Assembly: GCA_029260395.1 (NCBI GenBank)
Contig: JAJDDJ010000002.1
Location: 62,001-126,000 of the forward strand
DNA from: Phycisphaerales bacterium
GTDB lineage: Bacteria > Planctomycetota > Phycisphaerae > Phycisphaerales > UBA1924
Reading direction: 5' to 3'
DNA length: 64,000 bases
Shown: positions 16,120 through 25,191 of the stretch, in pieces
Layout of the letters: each line of letters opens with the position of its first letter
Position numbering within the stretch: the first letter of the stretch is position 1
Position numbers and translations under genes: made by a program
Notes under the pieces: model-generated
Told to the model about the DNA's origin: nothing
The model's input: the letters and a program-made list of their open reading frames with translations, nothing else
Databases searched by the model: none

Positions 16120-17397
16120 TTAGCGACCGATCTCGGCGGCCTCGCCCGAAAGGCGGACAAGGAACAGCCCCCGTTCGATGTCGCTGATGAGCAGCGTGCC
16201 GCTGGGCAGGTAGGGGTAGTTGCTCCAGTTGCCGTTGAAGGCCGCGTCGTCGTCGTCGGGGTAGGTGTCGAAGTAGGCGATCTCGTAGGGCTTCTCGCGG
16301 TCGGTGATGTCGAAGATTCGCAGGCCCGAGCGGTAGTTGCTTTGGAACATCAGCCGATCGGTCGTGTAGAGGTTGTGGTCGATGGCAGCGAGGCCGGACG
16401 AGACGGTGCCCGCGTAGTAGGGGCTCTCAAGGTCCTCGACGTTGAAAATGCGGGTGGTGGTCTCGGTGACGGAGTTGCCCTCGTCGAGCTCGTCGTTGAT
16501 GTAGATGTACTTCTTGTCGGTGCTGAGCCAGCCCTGGTGGGCGTAACGGGCCCGGGACCACAGAGCCGTCGACAGCGTGAACATGTTGTTCTTGTCCGTG
16601 ACGTCGACGATGCGCAGGCCCGTCTGATCGGAGCCGCCGCTGAAGCCCGAGAGCACGAACGCGACCTCACGGCCGGCGTACGGGCCTTCGGTGTAGCTGA
16701 CGACCTGGGCATCGTGGATGTACATCTGGCTCCATGAGCCAGCGATCGCCGGGTTGTTGGGGTCCGTCACGTCGATGGCGACGAGCCCGCCGTTGGCGAT
16801 ATTGGCCCCGACGAGGTACAGGTACCCGCTGTCCGGGTTAGAGACGATGTTGTGGCTGGTGGAGTGGCCGTTGATCTCAGCGTTCTGGACGAGGGTCACA
16901 ATGCCGTCGTCGATGCGGGACATGTCCATGACCTGGATGCCCGCGCCGGCTTCGGACACGCCGTAGGCATGGGTGCCAATGACCTTGACATCGTGCCAGG
17001 TGCTCGCGGGGCCCTCGATAACCGTGAGGATCTCCGGGTTGGTGGGGTCGGTGACCTCAACGAAGCCGAAGCCTTTCTCGAGGCCCATGATCGCATACTC
17101 GCGGCCTGACGGCGAGGCGTAGCCCCAGACGTCGTTGCCAGCGCCGTGGTCGCCCTCGAACTTGTCGAGCGGCAGCCACGCCAGCGGATCGACGTTGTTG
17201 CGAGGGAACTGATCGAGATCAAGGTGTTCCGCGTGGTCGTGCCCATCGCCGGCCTCGGCCTTGACGGGCGGCTGGCGGTCCTCGTCACGGGCAGCAGCGG
17301 TCTCCTGCGCGCTGGCCAGTGGCGCGAGCAGGCCCGCAGCCAGAACCAAGGCGAGCGTTCGGGGTGAGGCCACTGATTCAAGCGGATGCAGGGTCAT
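16120..17397 (-). CDS. Secreted choice-of-anchor B family protein (LVIVD-type repeats)
   Basis: 425 aa. A signal peptide (LALVLAAGLLAPLASAQ, ending near residue 31) precedes repeated beta-propeller-like units: FGFVEVTDPTNPEILTVI, GLVAIDVTDPNNPAIAGSW, GLRIVDVTDKNNMF, GLRIFDITDREKPYEIA. These are the LVIVD-like D(V/I)TDPxNP repeats of the choice-of-anchor B family, whose members are exported and often carry varied C-terminal anchors. Here the tail (LISDIERGLFLVRLSGEAAEIGR) has no sorting signal. A GGAGC precedes the ATG. Function is unknown. Confidence 0.85.
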   Translation of the reverse strand: MTLHPLESVASPRTLALVLAAGLLAPLASAQETAAARDEDRQPPVKAEAGDGHDHAEHLDLDQFPRNNVDPLAWLPLDKFEGDHGAGNDVWGYASPSGREYAIMGLEKGFGFVEVTDPTNPEILTVIEGPASTWHDVKVIGTHAYGVSEAGAGIQVMDMSRIDDGIVTLVQNAEINGHSTSHNIVSNPDSGYLYLVGANIANGGLVAIDVTDPNNPAIAGSWSQMYIHDAQVVSYTEGPYAGREVAFVLSGFSGGSDQTGLRIVDVTDKNNMFTLSTALWSRARYAHQGWLSTDKKYIYINDELDEGNSVTETTTRIFNVEDLESPYYAGTVSSGLAAIDHNLYTTDRLMFQSNYRSGLRIFDITDREKPYEIAYFDTYPDDDDAAFNGNWSNYPYLPSGTLLISDIERGLFLVRLSGEAAEIGR

Positions 17398-17623
17398 GGA
17401 TAGCTCCGGCCAAGGGTAAGATCGTCGCGGGTCGTCCCGTCAATAACTACGGCCCGACTGAGGCTCACAAGGGGCACGGGCACCCGGGAGAGCATGAGGG
17501 CAGCCATAGCGTACCGTCCGAGAGGCCCCCGGTTCTAGGGCAAAGGGCCCGCGGCAGACATTTCCCAAGCGAACAGAAGACGGATTCCTAGAGCCAAACG
17601 GGCTCAAGCGGGTATACAAGAGC

Positions 17624-18499
17624 ATGAACAGACACTTTCAACGAGCGCTGGCAGGCTGGACGGCGGGGGCCTTTGCGGTGATCGGGCTGGCTGGACCAGT
17701 TCAGGGGCAGGCCCGCGATCCGGCGGCTGAAGCGGGTGACTTCGGCCTCATGTGGATCGAGGCCGACGCAAAGCCCACGCTGGCGATCTCGTGGCAGGAC
17801 TCCACCGGGCACCGGCACAGCCACTCAGTGCAACTCGCGTACACCGAGGCCGAGCAGCGGGTACGGGTGGCGGACAATCTGGAGCTGTACGTTTCGGTGG
17901 GCGGCACTCGGTTGGAAGCGGGCGCGGGCCACCCGAGGGGAGCGGTGGTTCGGATCGGCGTGTACAAGGCGGACAAGCTGATGCCGATGTTCGGGCCGAT
18001 CGATCCTGCTGAGCCGATCGTGATCGAGCTTGACGGGGTCCGCTTCGAGAGCCCCGCGGTGCCACGGCCTGAGAGCATTGTTCAGCACTTGTCCTACGCG
18101 GTGGACGACGTGGTCGCGTGCGGGCTGACCAAGGAGTATGTGAACATGTACAACTTGGCGAGCGAGGAGGACACACTCAACCGCCGAGCGATCGGCAAGC
18201 GCGGCCGGTCAGGTGTGATCCGCACGGACACCCGAGACTTCGAGGGCGCGGAAGTGGAATCACGGCAGGTGGCGCTGGCCCGATTGGGGACTCGGCCGGA
18301 CGGCACGGTCTCGCTTTGGGCCTCGCTTCCCTACCAGTTGCTGCGGCACCGGGGAGACCCCTCGCAGCTCGATCTGCCCGGCACATTCTTCGAGCCGTAC
18401 TACTTCCATCTGGAGTTCGAGGCGGTGCCGCCGGATGTCGCGGAGCGCGAGTTCGGGCTCGTGCAGGACGAGGTGCGGTTTGACGCGGACCTCGACTAA
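17624..18499 (+). CDS. Secreted protein of unknown function
   Basis: 291 aa. The first 29 residues (RALAGWTAGAFAVIGLAGPVQGQA) form a likely signal peptide. The rest contains no recognised domain; it alternates beta-strand-like segments (PTLAISWQDSTGHRHSHSV, VVRIGVYKADKLMPMF) with a central charged region and ends EFGLVQDEVRFDADLD. A TATACA box lies 5 nt before the ATG, so the gene may be transcribed leaderless. The 226 bp upstream separates it from the divergent anchor-B gene. Confidence 0.65.
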   Translation: MNRHFQRALAGWTAGAFAVIGLAGPVQGQARDPAAEAGDFGLMWIEADAKPTLAISWQDSTGHRHSHSVQLAYTEAEQRVRVADNLELYVSVGGTRLEAGAGHPRGAVVRIGVYKADKLMPMFGPIDPAEPIVIELDGVRFESPAVPRPESIVQHLSYAVDDVVACGLTKEYVNMYNLASEEDTLNRRAIGKRGRSGVIRTDTRDFEGAEVESRQVALARLGTRPDGTVSLWASLPYQLLRHRGDPSQLDLPGTFFEPYYFHLEFEAVPPDVAEREFGLVQDEVRFDADLD

Positions 18500-18640
18500 G
18501 ACGGCGTGATTCTGGTCGCGGCTGTTGGACCTGAGACTGGTTCTCAACTACCCTGTCGTGGTTACTCACTTTGTACTCAAATGGCCCTTGGAGGCCCTGA
18601 GGGCACACGGGTGATGTTGAGACCACAGGACGGGTCGAGC

Positions 18641-19477
18641 ATGCCGAGGCTTCGCAAACCGGGATTCACGCTGATCGAGTTGTTGGTGGTGATCGCGATC
18701 ATCGCGCTGTTGATCGGCATCCTGCTGCCTGCCATGGGCCAGGCCCGCAAGGCGGCGCAGTCGGTCAGATCATTGGCCGCGACTCGGAGCCTTCAGGCGG
18801 CGTGGGTGCTGTACGCGAATGACTCGAAAGATTGGGTCATCGAGGGCTTTCTCGATCGGACCGATCCGCGGATCGGGCGGGGCGATTTTCTCGATGAACG
18901 CGGCGAGCCAATCTACGAGGGCTTGGTCGCACAGCGCTGGCCCTATCGGCTGGGGCCGTGGTTTGATTACCAGTGGGAAGGCACGACGCACGTCAACGAG
19001 CGCGAGACTCTGGCCGACGAACGGGCGACGTTGCTGAAGGAACCCAACGGGTGGGCCTCATGGCGGTACCATGTGTCGGCGATTCCGTCGTTCGGGCTGA
19101 ATCAGGACTATGTGGGCGGAAACGCTGCGGTGCCGAACTTGATCCGTGAGAAGCGTGGCGCGGTTCGCCGAATCGCCGACGCGTTCAGGCCGTCGTCGCT
19201 GATCGTGTTTGGCTCGGCTCGGCTCAAGAGCAACACGTTCGATGAGGCGGGCCACCTGTGGGTGAGCCACGCGCCTATCTACGGCACGGTATTCGAGCGT
19301 GATTCGGCGTCGGAGTCATTCGGGCATGTGGACCCCCGGTTTGGAGGGTCGGCGTCGGTGTCGTTCGTCGACGGGCACGCGGGTCTGATAACCGTCGATG
19401 AGATGATGGACCGCCGAGTGTGGGCCAACAAGGCTGCACTCAAGGACAAAGCAAGCTGGGACTGGCGTGCCGATTGA
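18641..19477 (+). CDS. Prepilin-type N-terminal cleavage/methylation domain protein
   Basis: 278 aa. The start is set at 18641, where [21 protein letters not shown] gives the class III leader: cleavage is expected between G and F, leaving N-methyl-Phe, and Glu5 is present. The C-terminal end ([21 protein letters not shown]) matches the DG motif typical of planctomycete pseudopilins (DUF1559-like), which occur in large paralogous sets. It probably belongs to a type II secretion- or pilus-like filament. The 141 bp upstream hold no other gene. Confidence 0.85.
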   Translation: MPRLRKPGFTLIELLVVIAIIALLIGILLPAMGQARKAAQSVRSLAATRSLQAAWVLYANDSKDWVIEGFLDRTDPRIGRGDFLDERGEPIYEGLVAQRWPYRLGPWFDYQWEGTTHVNERETLADERATLLKEPNGWASWRYHVSAIPSFGLNQDYVGGNAAVPNLIREKRGAVRRIADAFRPSSLIVFGSARLKSNTFDEAGHLWVSHAPIYGTVFERDSASESFGHVDPRFGGSASVSFVDGHAGLITVDEMMDRRVWANKAALKDKASWDWRAD

Positions 19478-19482
19478 CCCGG

Positions 19483-19773
19483 TCAGTGGGTCGGAGCCAG
19501 CTCTGGTACGGCCTCCCCGGGGCCATATTTAGAATTTCCTGATTCCGGCTCTCGAGCCTCGAGCGCTGCCGCAAACCATTCGACCGCCTCCATCAGTGGG
19601 AGCCTGCCGTCTAGGTACTCGACCACAGCGGTGAATGACTCGCTCCAGTCTCCGCAGTTGACGTACAGCACTTCGGACTTGGCGGTCGGTCTCCTGTATC
19701 GCTTGAGGAGCGAAGCGAGCTCAGCGGCCCGGCAGCCGCTTCTGCCGAGGTGCGAACCGCTGATAAAAACTGC
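19483..19773 (-). pseudogene. Remnant of LpxH-like (COG2908) metallophosphoesterase with internal deletion
   Basis: The frame from 19773 to the stop at 19483 reads AVFISGSHLGRSGCRAAELASLLKRYR at its start and VLYVNCGDWSESFTAVVEYLDGRL near its end. These match the extreme N-terminus (xFISDxHLGxxGCxAxxLLxFL) and the C-terminus (YVNCGDWVESxTALVExxDG) of UDP-2,3-diacylglucosamine pyrophosphatase-like metallophosphoesterases. The roughly 180 residues normally between them are gone, the metal-binding SD has become SG, and there is a TGA (19774-19776) and a TAA just upstream in frame with no start codon. It is therefore a decayed, internally deleted gene. Confidence 0.75.
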
Positions 19774-20088
19774 TCATTATTGGGGATGTACAGACATCGC
19801 TCGACCTAAGGGCTGGGGACTCGTTCGCCTTCTTAAGCGCGCCGTGTGGCCGACTGTGCCGCACGGGGAATGCATGCTCGTGATCGAATGCGCGTGTTTG
19901 CTGGGCTGCATCAGCAATCATCGGACAATGCCAACAAAGGCCGAGCGGCCGTGCGGTCTTGAGGGCGTGCTTTTCCGGGGATCCTGTTAGGTTGTTTCAA
20001 GAGCTGGTCCGGAAGCACCGATGACCCCCAAGACTTAGCGGAGCAAAGCGATGTGGGCAGCCGAGCGATGCACGGCGAAAGAACGACG
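19774..20088. other. Intergenic region without recognised gene
   Basis: About 315 bp between the metallophosphoesterase remnant and cheX. Open frames here are short and have no recognisable content; the stretch probably includes more of the decayed gene's upstream part and the promoter of the cheX operon. I see no RNA gene or clear hairpin. Confidence 0.4.
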
Positions 20089-20586
20089 ATGGACACTTCG
20101 TACATACCGCCTGTCATGAAGGCCATCAAGCAAGTGTTCTCGACGGCGCTGGACCTGCACGTTGAACTCGGTAAGGCTCAGCTCTCGCCGGACCCGCTCG
20201 CGTCGCACGATGTGTCGGCGATTATCGGGTTCTCGGGCGAGTACAGGGGTTCACTCGTGCTGGCCTTCCCTTCCGACGTTGCTCAGCGAACAGTCTCGCG
20301 GCTCATCGGAGAGGATGTATCGACTGAGAGCGCCGATTTCTCAAGAGCTGTCGGTGAGCTGGCGAATCAGGTAGCGGGCAGCGCGAAGATCGGTTTCGAG
20401 GGGAAAAAGGTCTCGATCTCGAGCCCCTCGGTCATCATGGGCTCGAGCCACCGCGTCAGGCCATCCAAGGATATGCCCGTGGTGCAAATATCCGCCGATT
20501 GCGAGTTCGGGCGGTTCACCATAGAAGTCTCGCTGAGACACGAAGTGTCCGAGGTGACGGGCAGCAATCTTGCAAAGCCAGCCTAA
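20089..20586 (+). CDS. cheX: CheX-family chemotaxis phosphatase
   Basis: 165 aa from the ATG at 20089 (in-frame ATGs at 20053 and 20068 are alternatives). Both the CheX-like repeats and the phosphatase helix motif ExxN (GELANQVAGSAK) are present, followed by ISSPSVIMGSSHRV and the closing strands. CheX removes the phosphate from CheY~P. No cheA, cheY or flagellar gene is in the window, so it may serve a general two-component or pilus-linked system. It begins a three-gene operon with a small gene and fapA. Confidence 0.85.
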   Translation: MDTSYIPPVMKAIKQVFSTALDLHVELGKAQLSPDPLASHDVSAIIGFSGEYRGSLVLAFPSDVAQRTVSRLIGEDVSTESADFSRAVGELANQVAGSAKIGFEGKKVSISSPSVIMGSSHRVRPSKDMPVVQISADCEFGRFTIEVSLRHEVSEVTGSNLAKPA

Positions 20587-20603
20587 AGGGAGGGAGAGCA
20601 GCG

Positions 20604-20831
20604 ATGAACGTCGGGTTTCGTGATGACCTAAGAACGGTACGGGGCATCGAGAATGAACTGCTCAAGTGCATCGGGCACACGGAGCTGCTCGATTCGACCG
20701 AGGCTCATGCGAACACCTGCATCGTCCAATTCTTCAGGCCGAACGGCCCGATCGCCCGCATTGAGGAGAGACGCGAGATGGCCGCCGGTGCCAACGGGTA
20801 CCGAGTGGCGGCCGCCAGATCTGTACCGTGA
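20604..20831 (+). CDS. Small protein of unknown function in cheX-fapA operon
   Basis: 75 aa, no recognised family. It is preceded by a very strong ribosome-binding site (AGGGAGGGAGA about 9 nt before the ATG at 20604) and sits 17 bp after cheX and 3 bp before fapA, so it is almost certainly translated. The sequence is charged (FRDDLRTVRGIENELLKC, RIEERREMAAG) with no membrane segment. A link between CheX and FapA functions is possible but unproven. Confidence 0.6.
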   Translation: MNVGFRDDLRTVRGIENELLKCIGHTELLDSTEAHANTCIVQFFRPNGPIARIEERREMAAGANGYRVAAARSVP

Positions 20832-20834
20832 GCC

Positions 20835-22289
20835 ATGTCCAAGCCCGATGAACAACTCAAGTACGTGTCGGCTCGCCTCGACGAGCAAGCGATCACGTGC
20901 GAACTGTCGATCGATCCTGGGTTCGAGCCCGACGATGCATCGTCCGAGCTGTGCCTGTCTGTGCTAACGGAAATTGGGATTGTGGTTACGCCTGAGATCC
21001 GCGAGAAGATCGCAGACTGTATCAATCGGTACGGAGCGAGCCAGGAGCGCACGTGCCGGGTCACGCTCGAAGCCACGCCTCCGATCCAAGGCGACGACGG
21101 CTGGTTCGAGTGGGCAGCGGAGTTCGATCCAGCTCTGCGCGACAAGCCGGCGGTCGAGGATCAAGCGGTTGACTTTTACAACCAGTCCCCGTTCGTCTGC
21201 GTGGAATCGGGCGAGGTGGTCGGACGCATTCATCCGCCCGGTCCCGGTACCGACGGCTTGAGCCTGCTTGGCCTGGGCATCCCAGCCCTAGATGGCCGGC
21301 CCGCACCGATCAAAATAGAGGAATCACTCAGCGTTAGCGACGACGGCGAAGTGACCACGCAAGTTGCGGGATCGATCGAGTACGAGGCGCACACGCTGCG
21401 GATCTCCCAAGAGCTGGACATACAGGGCAGCGTGGACTTTGGCACCGGGAACATCGACTTCGATGGGAAGGTGACGATCCGCGGCGGGATCCGTGACAAC
21501 TTCAAGGTGAAGGTCAGAGATGACTTGCATGTCTTTGAGGTCATCGAAGCCGCACAGGTGCAGGCGGGCCGCGACTTGTTCGTGTCGAGCGGGGTGACTG
21601 GCCACGACAAAGCGACAGTAGAGGCGGGTCGTCACGCGCGGGCGCGGTACATGCGCCAGGCGACGGTTCGTGTGGGACGCGATCTGAGGATTCAACGAGA
21701 GCTGGTCAACTGTGACACGATTGTCGGCGGGTCGCTGCTCATACCGATGGGTGATCTGGTGGGCGGTGTGACGCACGTGCTCGGGAGCGTGCACCTGGCG
21801 ACCCTCGGCTCCGACGGCGGCATTGCCACGGAGATTCACCTCGCGTCGAGTCCTTCGCTTGAGCACCAGATTCGCCGAGTCTGCGCGGAGCTGGCAGCCG
21901 TCGAACGCAAGCTCGTTCCGGTTACGGACGAAATCGCCGACTTCCGAAAGAGCCGCGCCAACCCGAACGCCCACGCAAGGGCGCGCCTCGCCGAGCTTGA
22001 TGCTATCGAGGCGGGTCTCTCCGGCCGGGCCAGTCGGATGCGAGCGCTTCTGGTAAACCTCCGCTCGGGGTTCGCAAGGCTGCGGAAGGTCGAGCTTCTG
22101 GTCATGCGGGTGATCTATCCGGGCACTCGGGTGGTGGTCGGCGATGTGGTCGCGGACATCGATTGTGGGCTCAAGGGGCCGGTCTCCATCCTGCACCATG
22201 AGAAGCGGGGCTTGATCGTGCGTGACCAGGGCGGCGGCGAGATGCCGTTGGCCTCGATCGCTCGGATGCGGGAGCGCAAGGCCAGCTAG
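20835..22289 (+). CDS. FapA/DUF342 polymer-forming-like protein
   Basis: 484 aa. An N-terminal region (residues 1-110) is followed by the DUF342/FapA signature: FYNQSPFVCVESGEVVGRIHPPGPGTDGLSLLG, then a right-handed beta-helix-like stretch (GSVDFGTGNIDFDGKVTIRGGI, VFEVIEAAQVQAGRDLFV) and a C-terminal coiled coil (LAAVERKLVPVTDEIADFRKS). In Vibrio FapA affects flagellar assembly; in other bacteria the role is unclear. Co-transcription with cheX fits a motility- or surface-linked task. Confidence 0.85.
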   Translation: MSKPDEQLKYVSARLDEQAITCELSIDPGFEPDDASSELCLSVLTEIGIVVTPEIREKIADCINRYGASQERTCRVTLEATPPIQGDDGWFEWAAEFDPALRDKPAVEDQAVDFYNQSPFVCVESGEVVGRIHPPGPGTDGLSLLGLGIPALDGRPAPIKIEESLSVSDDGEVTTQVAGSIEYEAHTLRISQELDIQGSVDFGTGNIDFDGKVTIRGGIRDNFKVKVRDDLHVFEVIEAAQVQAGRDLFVSSGVTGHDKATVEAGRHARARYMRQATVRVGRDLRIQRELVNCDTIVGGSLLIPMGDLVGGVTHVLGSVHLATLGSDGGIATEIHLASSPSLEHQIRRVCAELAAVERKLVPVTDEIADFRKSRANPNAHARARLAELDAIEAGLSGRASRMRALLVNLRSGFARLRKVELLVMRVIYPGTRVVVGDVVADIDCGLKGPVSILHHEKRGLIVRDQGGGEMPLASIARMRERKAS

Positions 22290-22292
22290 CAT
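22287..22292 (+). promoter_or_regulatory. TAGCAT -10-like box before queE
   Basis: TAGCAT overlaps the fapA stop, followed by 7 nt and the GTG at 22300. It supports the GTG start of queE. Confidence 0.4.
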
Positions 22293-22299
22293 CCCGGCT

Positions 22300-23046
22300 G
22301 TGACCGATGCTCTATCGAAAGATCCCGGTGCGACCATGCTGCCCATCAGCGAGGCGTTCGTGTCTCTTCAGGGTGAGGGCAAACTGACTGGCGTGCCTAG
22401 CGCGTTTATCCGCGTTGCGGGCTGTAACATGCGTTGCGTGTGGTGCGATACACCCGAGGCGAGCTGGGATGCCAAGGGCGAACCAAAGGGCGTCAATGAA
22501 CTCGTCAGTTGGGTCCGTTCCACGGGGCTTCGGCACGCGGTGCTCACGGGTGGCGAGCCGATGCTCTTCGAATCCCTTGGGGCGCTCGCGGCACAACTCC
22601 GAGGCCTCGGTGTTCATGTCACGATCGAGACCGCTGGCACCATCGACCGCGATTGGCCCATTGACCTTTTGAGCCTGTCGCCCAAGCTGGCCAACTCGGC
22701 GCCGATCGACGACCCTCGCGATCCCAAGCGAGTTTGGGAGGCACGGCACGAGGCCGTGCGAGCGGACATCACGCCGCTTTGCCGACTGCTACGACGCGCC
22801 GCCAACCGGGGCACCGAGGTCCAGCTCAAGTTCGTGGTCACGCAGGCGGCAGATTTGACCGAGATCGAATCGCTGCTCGGACGCGTTGGGCCGGTGAATC
22901 CCGCCGACGTTCTACTGATGCCCGAGGGAACTACAAACCCCGATCCCTCAGCGATCGGGTGGGTGGTTGAGGCGTGCCGCGACCGTGGATATCGGTATGC
23001 GCACCGGCTGCACATCGAACTGTTCGGCCACGCCCGCGGCACGTAG
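22300..23046 (+). CDS. queE: 7-carboxy-7-deazaguanine synthase QueE
   Basis: 248 aa from GTG 22300; ATG at 22336 is the alternative. A radical SAM enzyme of queuosine/preQ0 synthesis. The N-terminus shows SEAFVSLQGEGKLTGVPSAFIR and the cluster-binding motif GCNMRCVWCDT (Cys at about 42, 46 and 49, the CxxxCxxC pattern). HAVLTGGEPML is the SAM-binding glycine motif and LSLSPKLANS is a QueE hallmark. queC follows 59 bp downstream. queD and queF are not in the window. Confidence 0.95.
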   Translation: MTDALSKDPGATMLPISEAFVSLQGEGKLTGVPSAFIRVAGCNMRCVWCDTPEASWDAKGEPKGVNELVSWVRSTGLRHAVLTGGEPMLFESLGALAAQLRGLGVHVTIETAGTIDRDWPIDLLSLSPKLANSAPIDDPRDPKRVWEARHEAVRADITPLCRLLRRAANRGTEVQLKFVVTQAADLTEIESLLGRVGPVNPADVLLMPEGTTNPDPSAIGWVVEACRDRGYRYAHRLHIELFGHARGT

Positions 23047-23105
23047 CCGCGCATAGCATCGCCCGTAATGCAAGCGCTGCCTACCACGAACCATGGTGAA
23101 CTCGC

Positions 23106-23849
23106 GTGAGCCGGCCCGCCGTGGTGCTGCTCTCTGGCGGGCTCGACAGCGCGACCGCGCTGGCTCTGGCGCGCGAGCAGGGCTTTCGGCCACACGCGAT
23201 CACCTTTGACTACGGCCAGCGGCACCGTGTCGAACTTGAACGAGCTGGTGCCATTGCCGACTCGCTCGGGGTCGAGTCGCACACCGTGTTCCCGATCGAC
23301 CTCCGCGTGTTCGGTGGCAGCGCACTGACCGCTGACATTGATGTGCCCAAGCCCGGCGAAGGCGCAGCCAGCCATATCGGAGGCTCAATCCCGCTCACTT
23401 ACGTCCCGGCTCGCAATCTCGTTTTCCTGTCGATCGCGGTAGCGCTGGCAGAGGTTCGCGGCTCGCTTGATGTGTTTATTGGGGTCAACGCGGTTGATTA
23501 CTCGGGGTACCCGGATTGCCGGCCCGAGTTCATTGATGCGTACGCCAAGGCAGCAGGCCTCGCGACGCGCATCGGTGTCGAGAGTGAAAGCGACCGGCCG
23601 CTGAAGATCCACACGCCGCTGGCTGGTCTGAGCAAGGCCGACATCGTGAGGCTTGCGGTCCGACTTGGGGTGCCCATGGAACTGACCGTGTCGTGTTACG
23701 ATCCCACGCTTGCGTGCGGTCCATGCAACGAGTGCGAAGCGTGCGTGCTCCGTTCGCGAGGCTTTGAACAGGCGGGCATCACCGACCCAGCGGTCCAGAC
23801 ATGGGCGCAAGACAAAGGGAGACACGACGGTGCGCATCAGACTGGCTGA
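23106..23849 (+). CDS. queC: 7-cyano-7-deazaguanine synthase QueC
   Basis: 247 aa from a GTG start. QueC turns carboxy-deazaguanine into preQ0 using ATP and ammonia. The PP-loop SGGLDSAT (residues 10-17) binds ATP, YVPARNLVFLSIA and VNAVDYSGYPDCRPEF are family blocks, and the C-terminal CYDPTLACGPCNECEAC supplies the zinc-binding cysteines. Its end overlaps the next gene by 20 bp. Confidence 0.95.
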   Translation: MSRPAVVLLSGGLDSATALALAREQGFRPHAITFDYGQRHRVELERAGAIADSLGVESHTVFPIDLRVFGGSALTADIDVPKPGEGAASHIGGSIPLTYVPARNLVFLSIAVALAEVRGSLDVFIGVNAVDYSGYPDCRPEFIDAYAKAAGLATRIGVESESDRPLKIHTPLAGLSKADIVRLAVRLGVPMELTVSCYDPTLACGPCNECEACVLRSRGFEQAGITDPAVQTWAQDKGRHDGAHQTG

Positions 23850-24759
23850 TCTTGTGGAGCGATCGAACTGGTGGGAGCTGGCGGGTCACGAGACCTCGTC
23901 GCTCGCGGATGCGTGGTGCCAAGCGCACCATGCGGTTCAACCAGCCGCAGAGCTGTCCAAAGCGTTTGCCATCCCGGAGTCGGACGACAGCCATACTGCG
24001 TTTGAGTGGGTGAACGGCCGAGTCATAACCGACGGCTATCTGCGGGGCCGTCTGATCGAGACGCCCCGAGGCGTGATTCGGTCGGCGCTGCGGCTGTTCG
24101 ACATGACACTCTTTCTCATCAACGCCAACGGTGATCTCTACGCTGAACTTCCGCTCGCAGGGAGCACCGTCGAGCAGGCTCACGGCTGGGTGCTCACCAC
24201 TACTATGAATCTCTTTGACATTCCAATCCGTCAAGTCACCGAGGCTGCGACTGGCCTGCCCAACCACGCGGTGGCCCGGGGCGAGCCTTTCGCCGAGCCC
24301 AACCAACTGGCGCTCATCGAGGTCGTCAGGCTGTACACCAATACCGCGAGTATGCTCGCAGCGATGGACGGCCCGGCGCATGAACCTTCAAGGCTCAAGC
24401 CCGACGTGCTCTGTTGGCCTCACCACTTCGATCTCGCCCGGTTGTTTGTGCTCGGAGAGACCGGGGAGGGCGCGATGAAGAGCACCATCGGCACGGGGCT
24501 GACGCCGCCAGATTCCCTCAGCACGTGCGGCTACTGGTATGTCTCACCATGGGAAAAACAGCGCGAATTCGAGAACGCTCCCCCCATGCCGCCGCTGCCC
24601 TTCGGCGGTTGGCATCAGCGAGACGGCCAGCGGCCCATGGCGATGCTCGGCATCGATGCCCTAGGCGGGATAGAGGACCAGCGCGAGCAGCACGAAATAG
24701 TCAGCGCGTTCTTAGCTGCTGCGTTCAACATCTGCGCCGAAGCACTCGAAACGGCGTAA
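23830..24759 (+). CDS. Uncharacterised protein, possibly DUF5996-like
   Basis: 309 aa from the GTG at 23830, preceded by an AGGGAG site inside queC. Features include WWELAGHETSSLADAW, FDMTLFLINANGDLYAELPLAGSTVE, CWPHHFDLARLFVL and a GYWYVSPWEKQREFENAPPMPPLP stretch. The HFDLAR block after a Trp and the Pro-rich aromatic end recall DUF5996 proteins, but this is a visual impression only. No signal peptide or membrane segment. Its position after queC may be incidental. Confidence 0.6.
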   Translation: MRIRLADLVERSNWWELAGHETSSLADAWCQAHHAVQPAAELSKAFAIPESDDSHTAFEWVNGRVITDGYLRGRLIETPRGVIRSALRLFDMTLFLINANGDLYAELPLAGSTVEQAHGWVLTTTMNLFDIPIRQVTEAATGLPNHAVARGEPFAEPNQLALIEVVRLYTNTASMLAAMDGPAHEPSRLKPDVLCWPHHFDLARLFVLGETGEGAMKSTIGTGLTPPDSLSTCGYWYVSPWEKQREFENAPPMPPLPFGGWHQRDGQRPMAMLGIDALGGIEDQREQHEIVSAFLAAAFNICAEALETA

Positions 24760-24771
24760 TCGCTTTCGTTG

Positions 24772-25191
24772 TTACGACGCGACCTTGATCTCGAGCTGCC
24801 AGTCGACTGCCTTGGTCGATAGCGCGTTGGATTCGAAGAACCGCTCCATGCGCGGCGGTACCAGTTCGTACTTCCAGCCCGAGTGGCCGACGGGCCTGCC
24901 GCTGGAATCGAGCCAGGTGAACTGGTACTGCACGCGGGTCGGGCCGTCCTGCACGGAGCGGATCGGGACGGTCACGCGAAGCGGTGAGCTGGTCGTTGCT
25001 GATTCAACGATCGGTCTGCCCTGCACGATCAGGCCAACGAGTCCGCCGGCCATCGTGATCTGCGGGTAGGCGCCCGTCACGAGTGGATCGGGGCCCGGGC
25101 TTGCGGGCGCGCGCGTCGTGTCCTGGTTGCAGCCGGTAAGGACGAGAGCGACGAAAGCGGCGATGATGGCGGTAGCGCGAACGATTGTCAT
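24772..25191 (-). CDS. YcfL-family (DUF1425) lipoprotein
   Basis: 139 aa. Signal peptide with lipobox LTGC (cysteine near residue 21). The mature part (VQGRPIVESATTSSPLRVTVPIRSVQDGPTRVQYQFTWLDSSGRPV) is the immunoglobulin-like YcfL domain. In enterobacteria ycfL lies next to lpoB, and here it closes an operon with two LpoB-like genes, so it probably sits in the outer membrane as part of the same system. It overlaps the upstream gene by 4 nt. Confidence 0.85.
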   Translation of the reverse strand: MTIVRATAIIAAFVALVLTGCNQDTTRAPASPGPDPLVTGAYPQITMAGGLVGLIVQGRPIVESATTSSPLRVTVPIRSVQDGPTRVQYQFTWLDSSGRPVGHSGWKYELVPPRMERFFESNALSTKAVDWQLEIKVAS

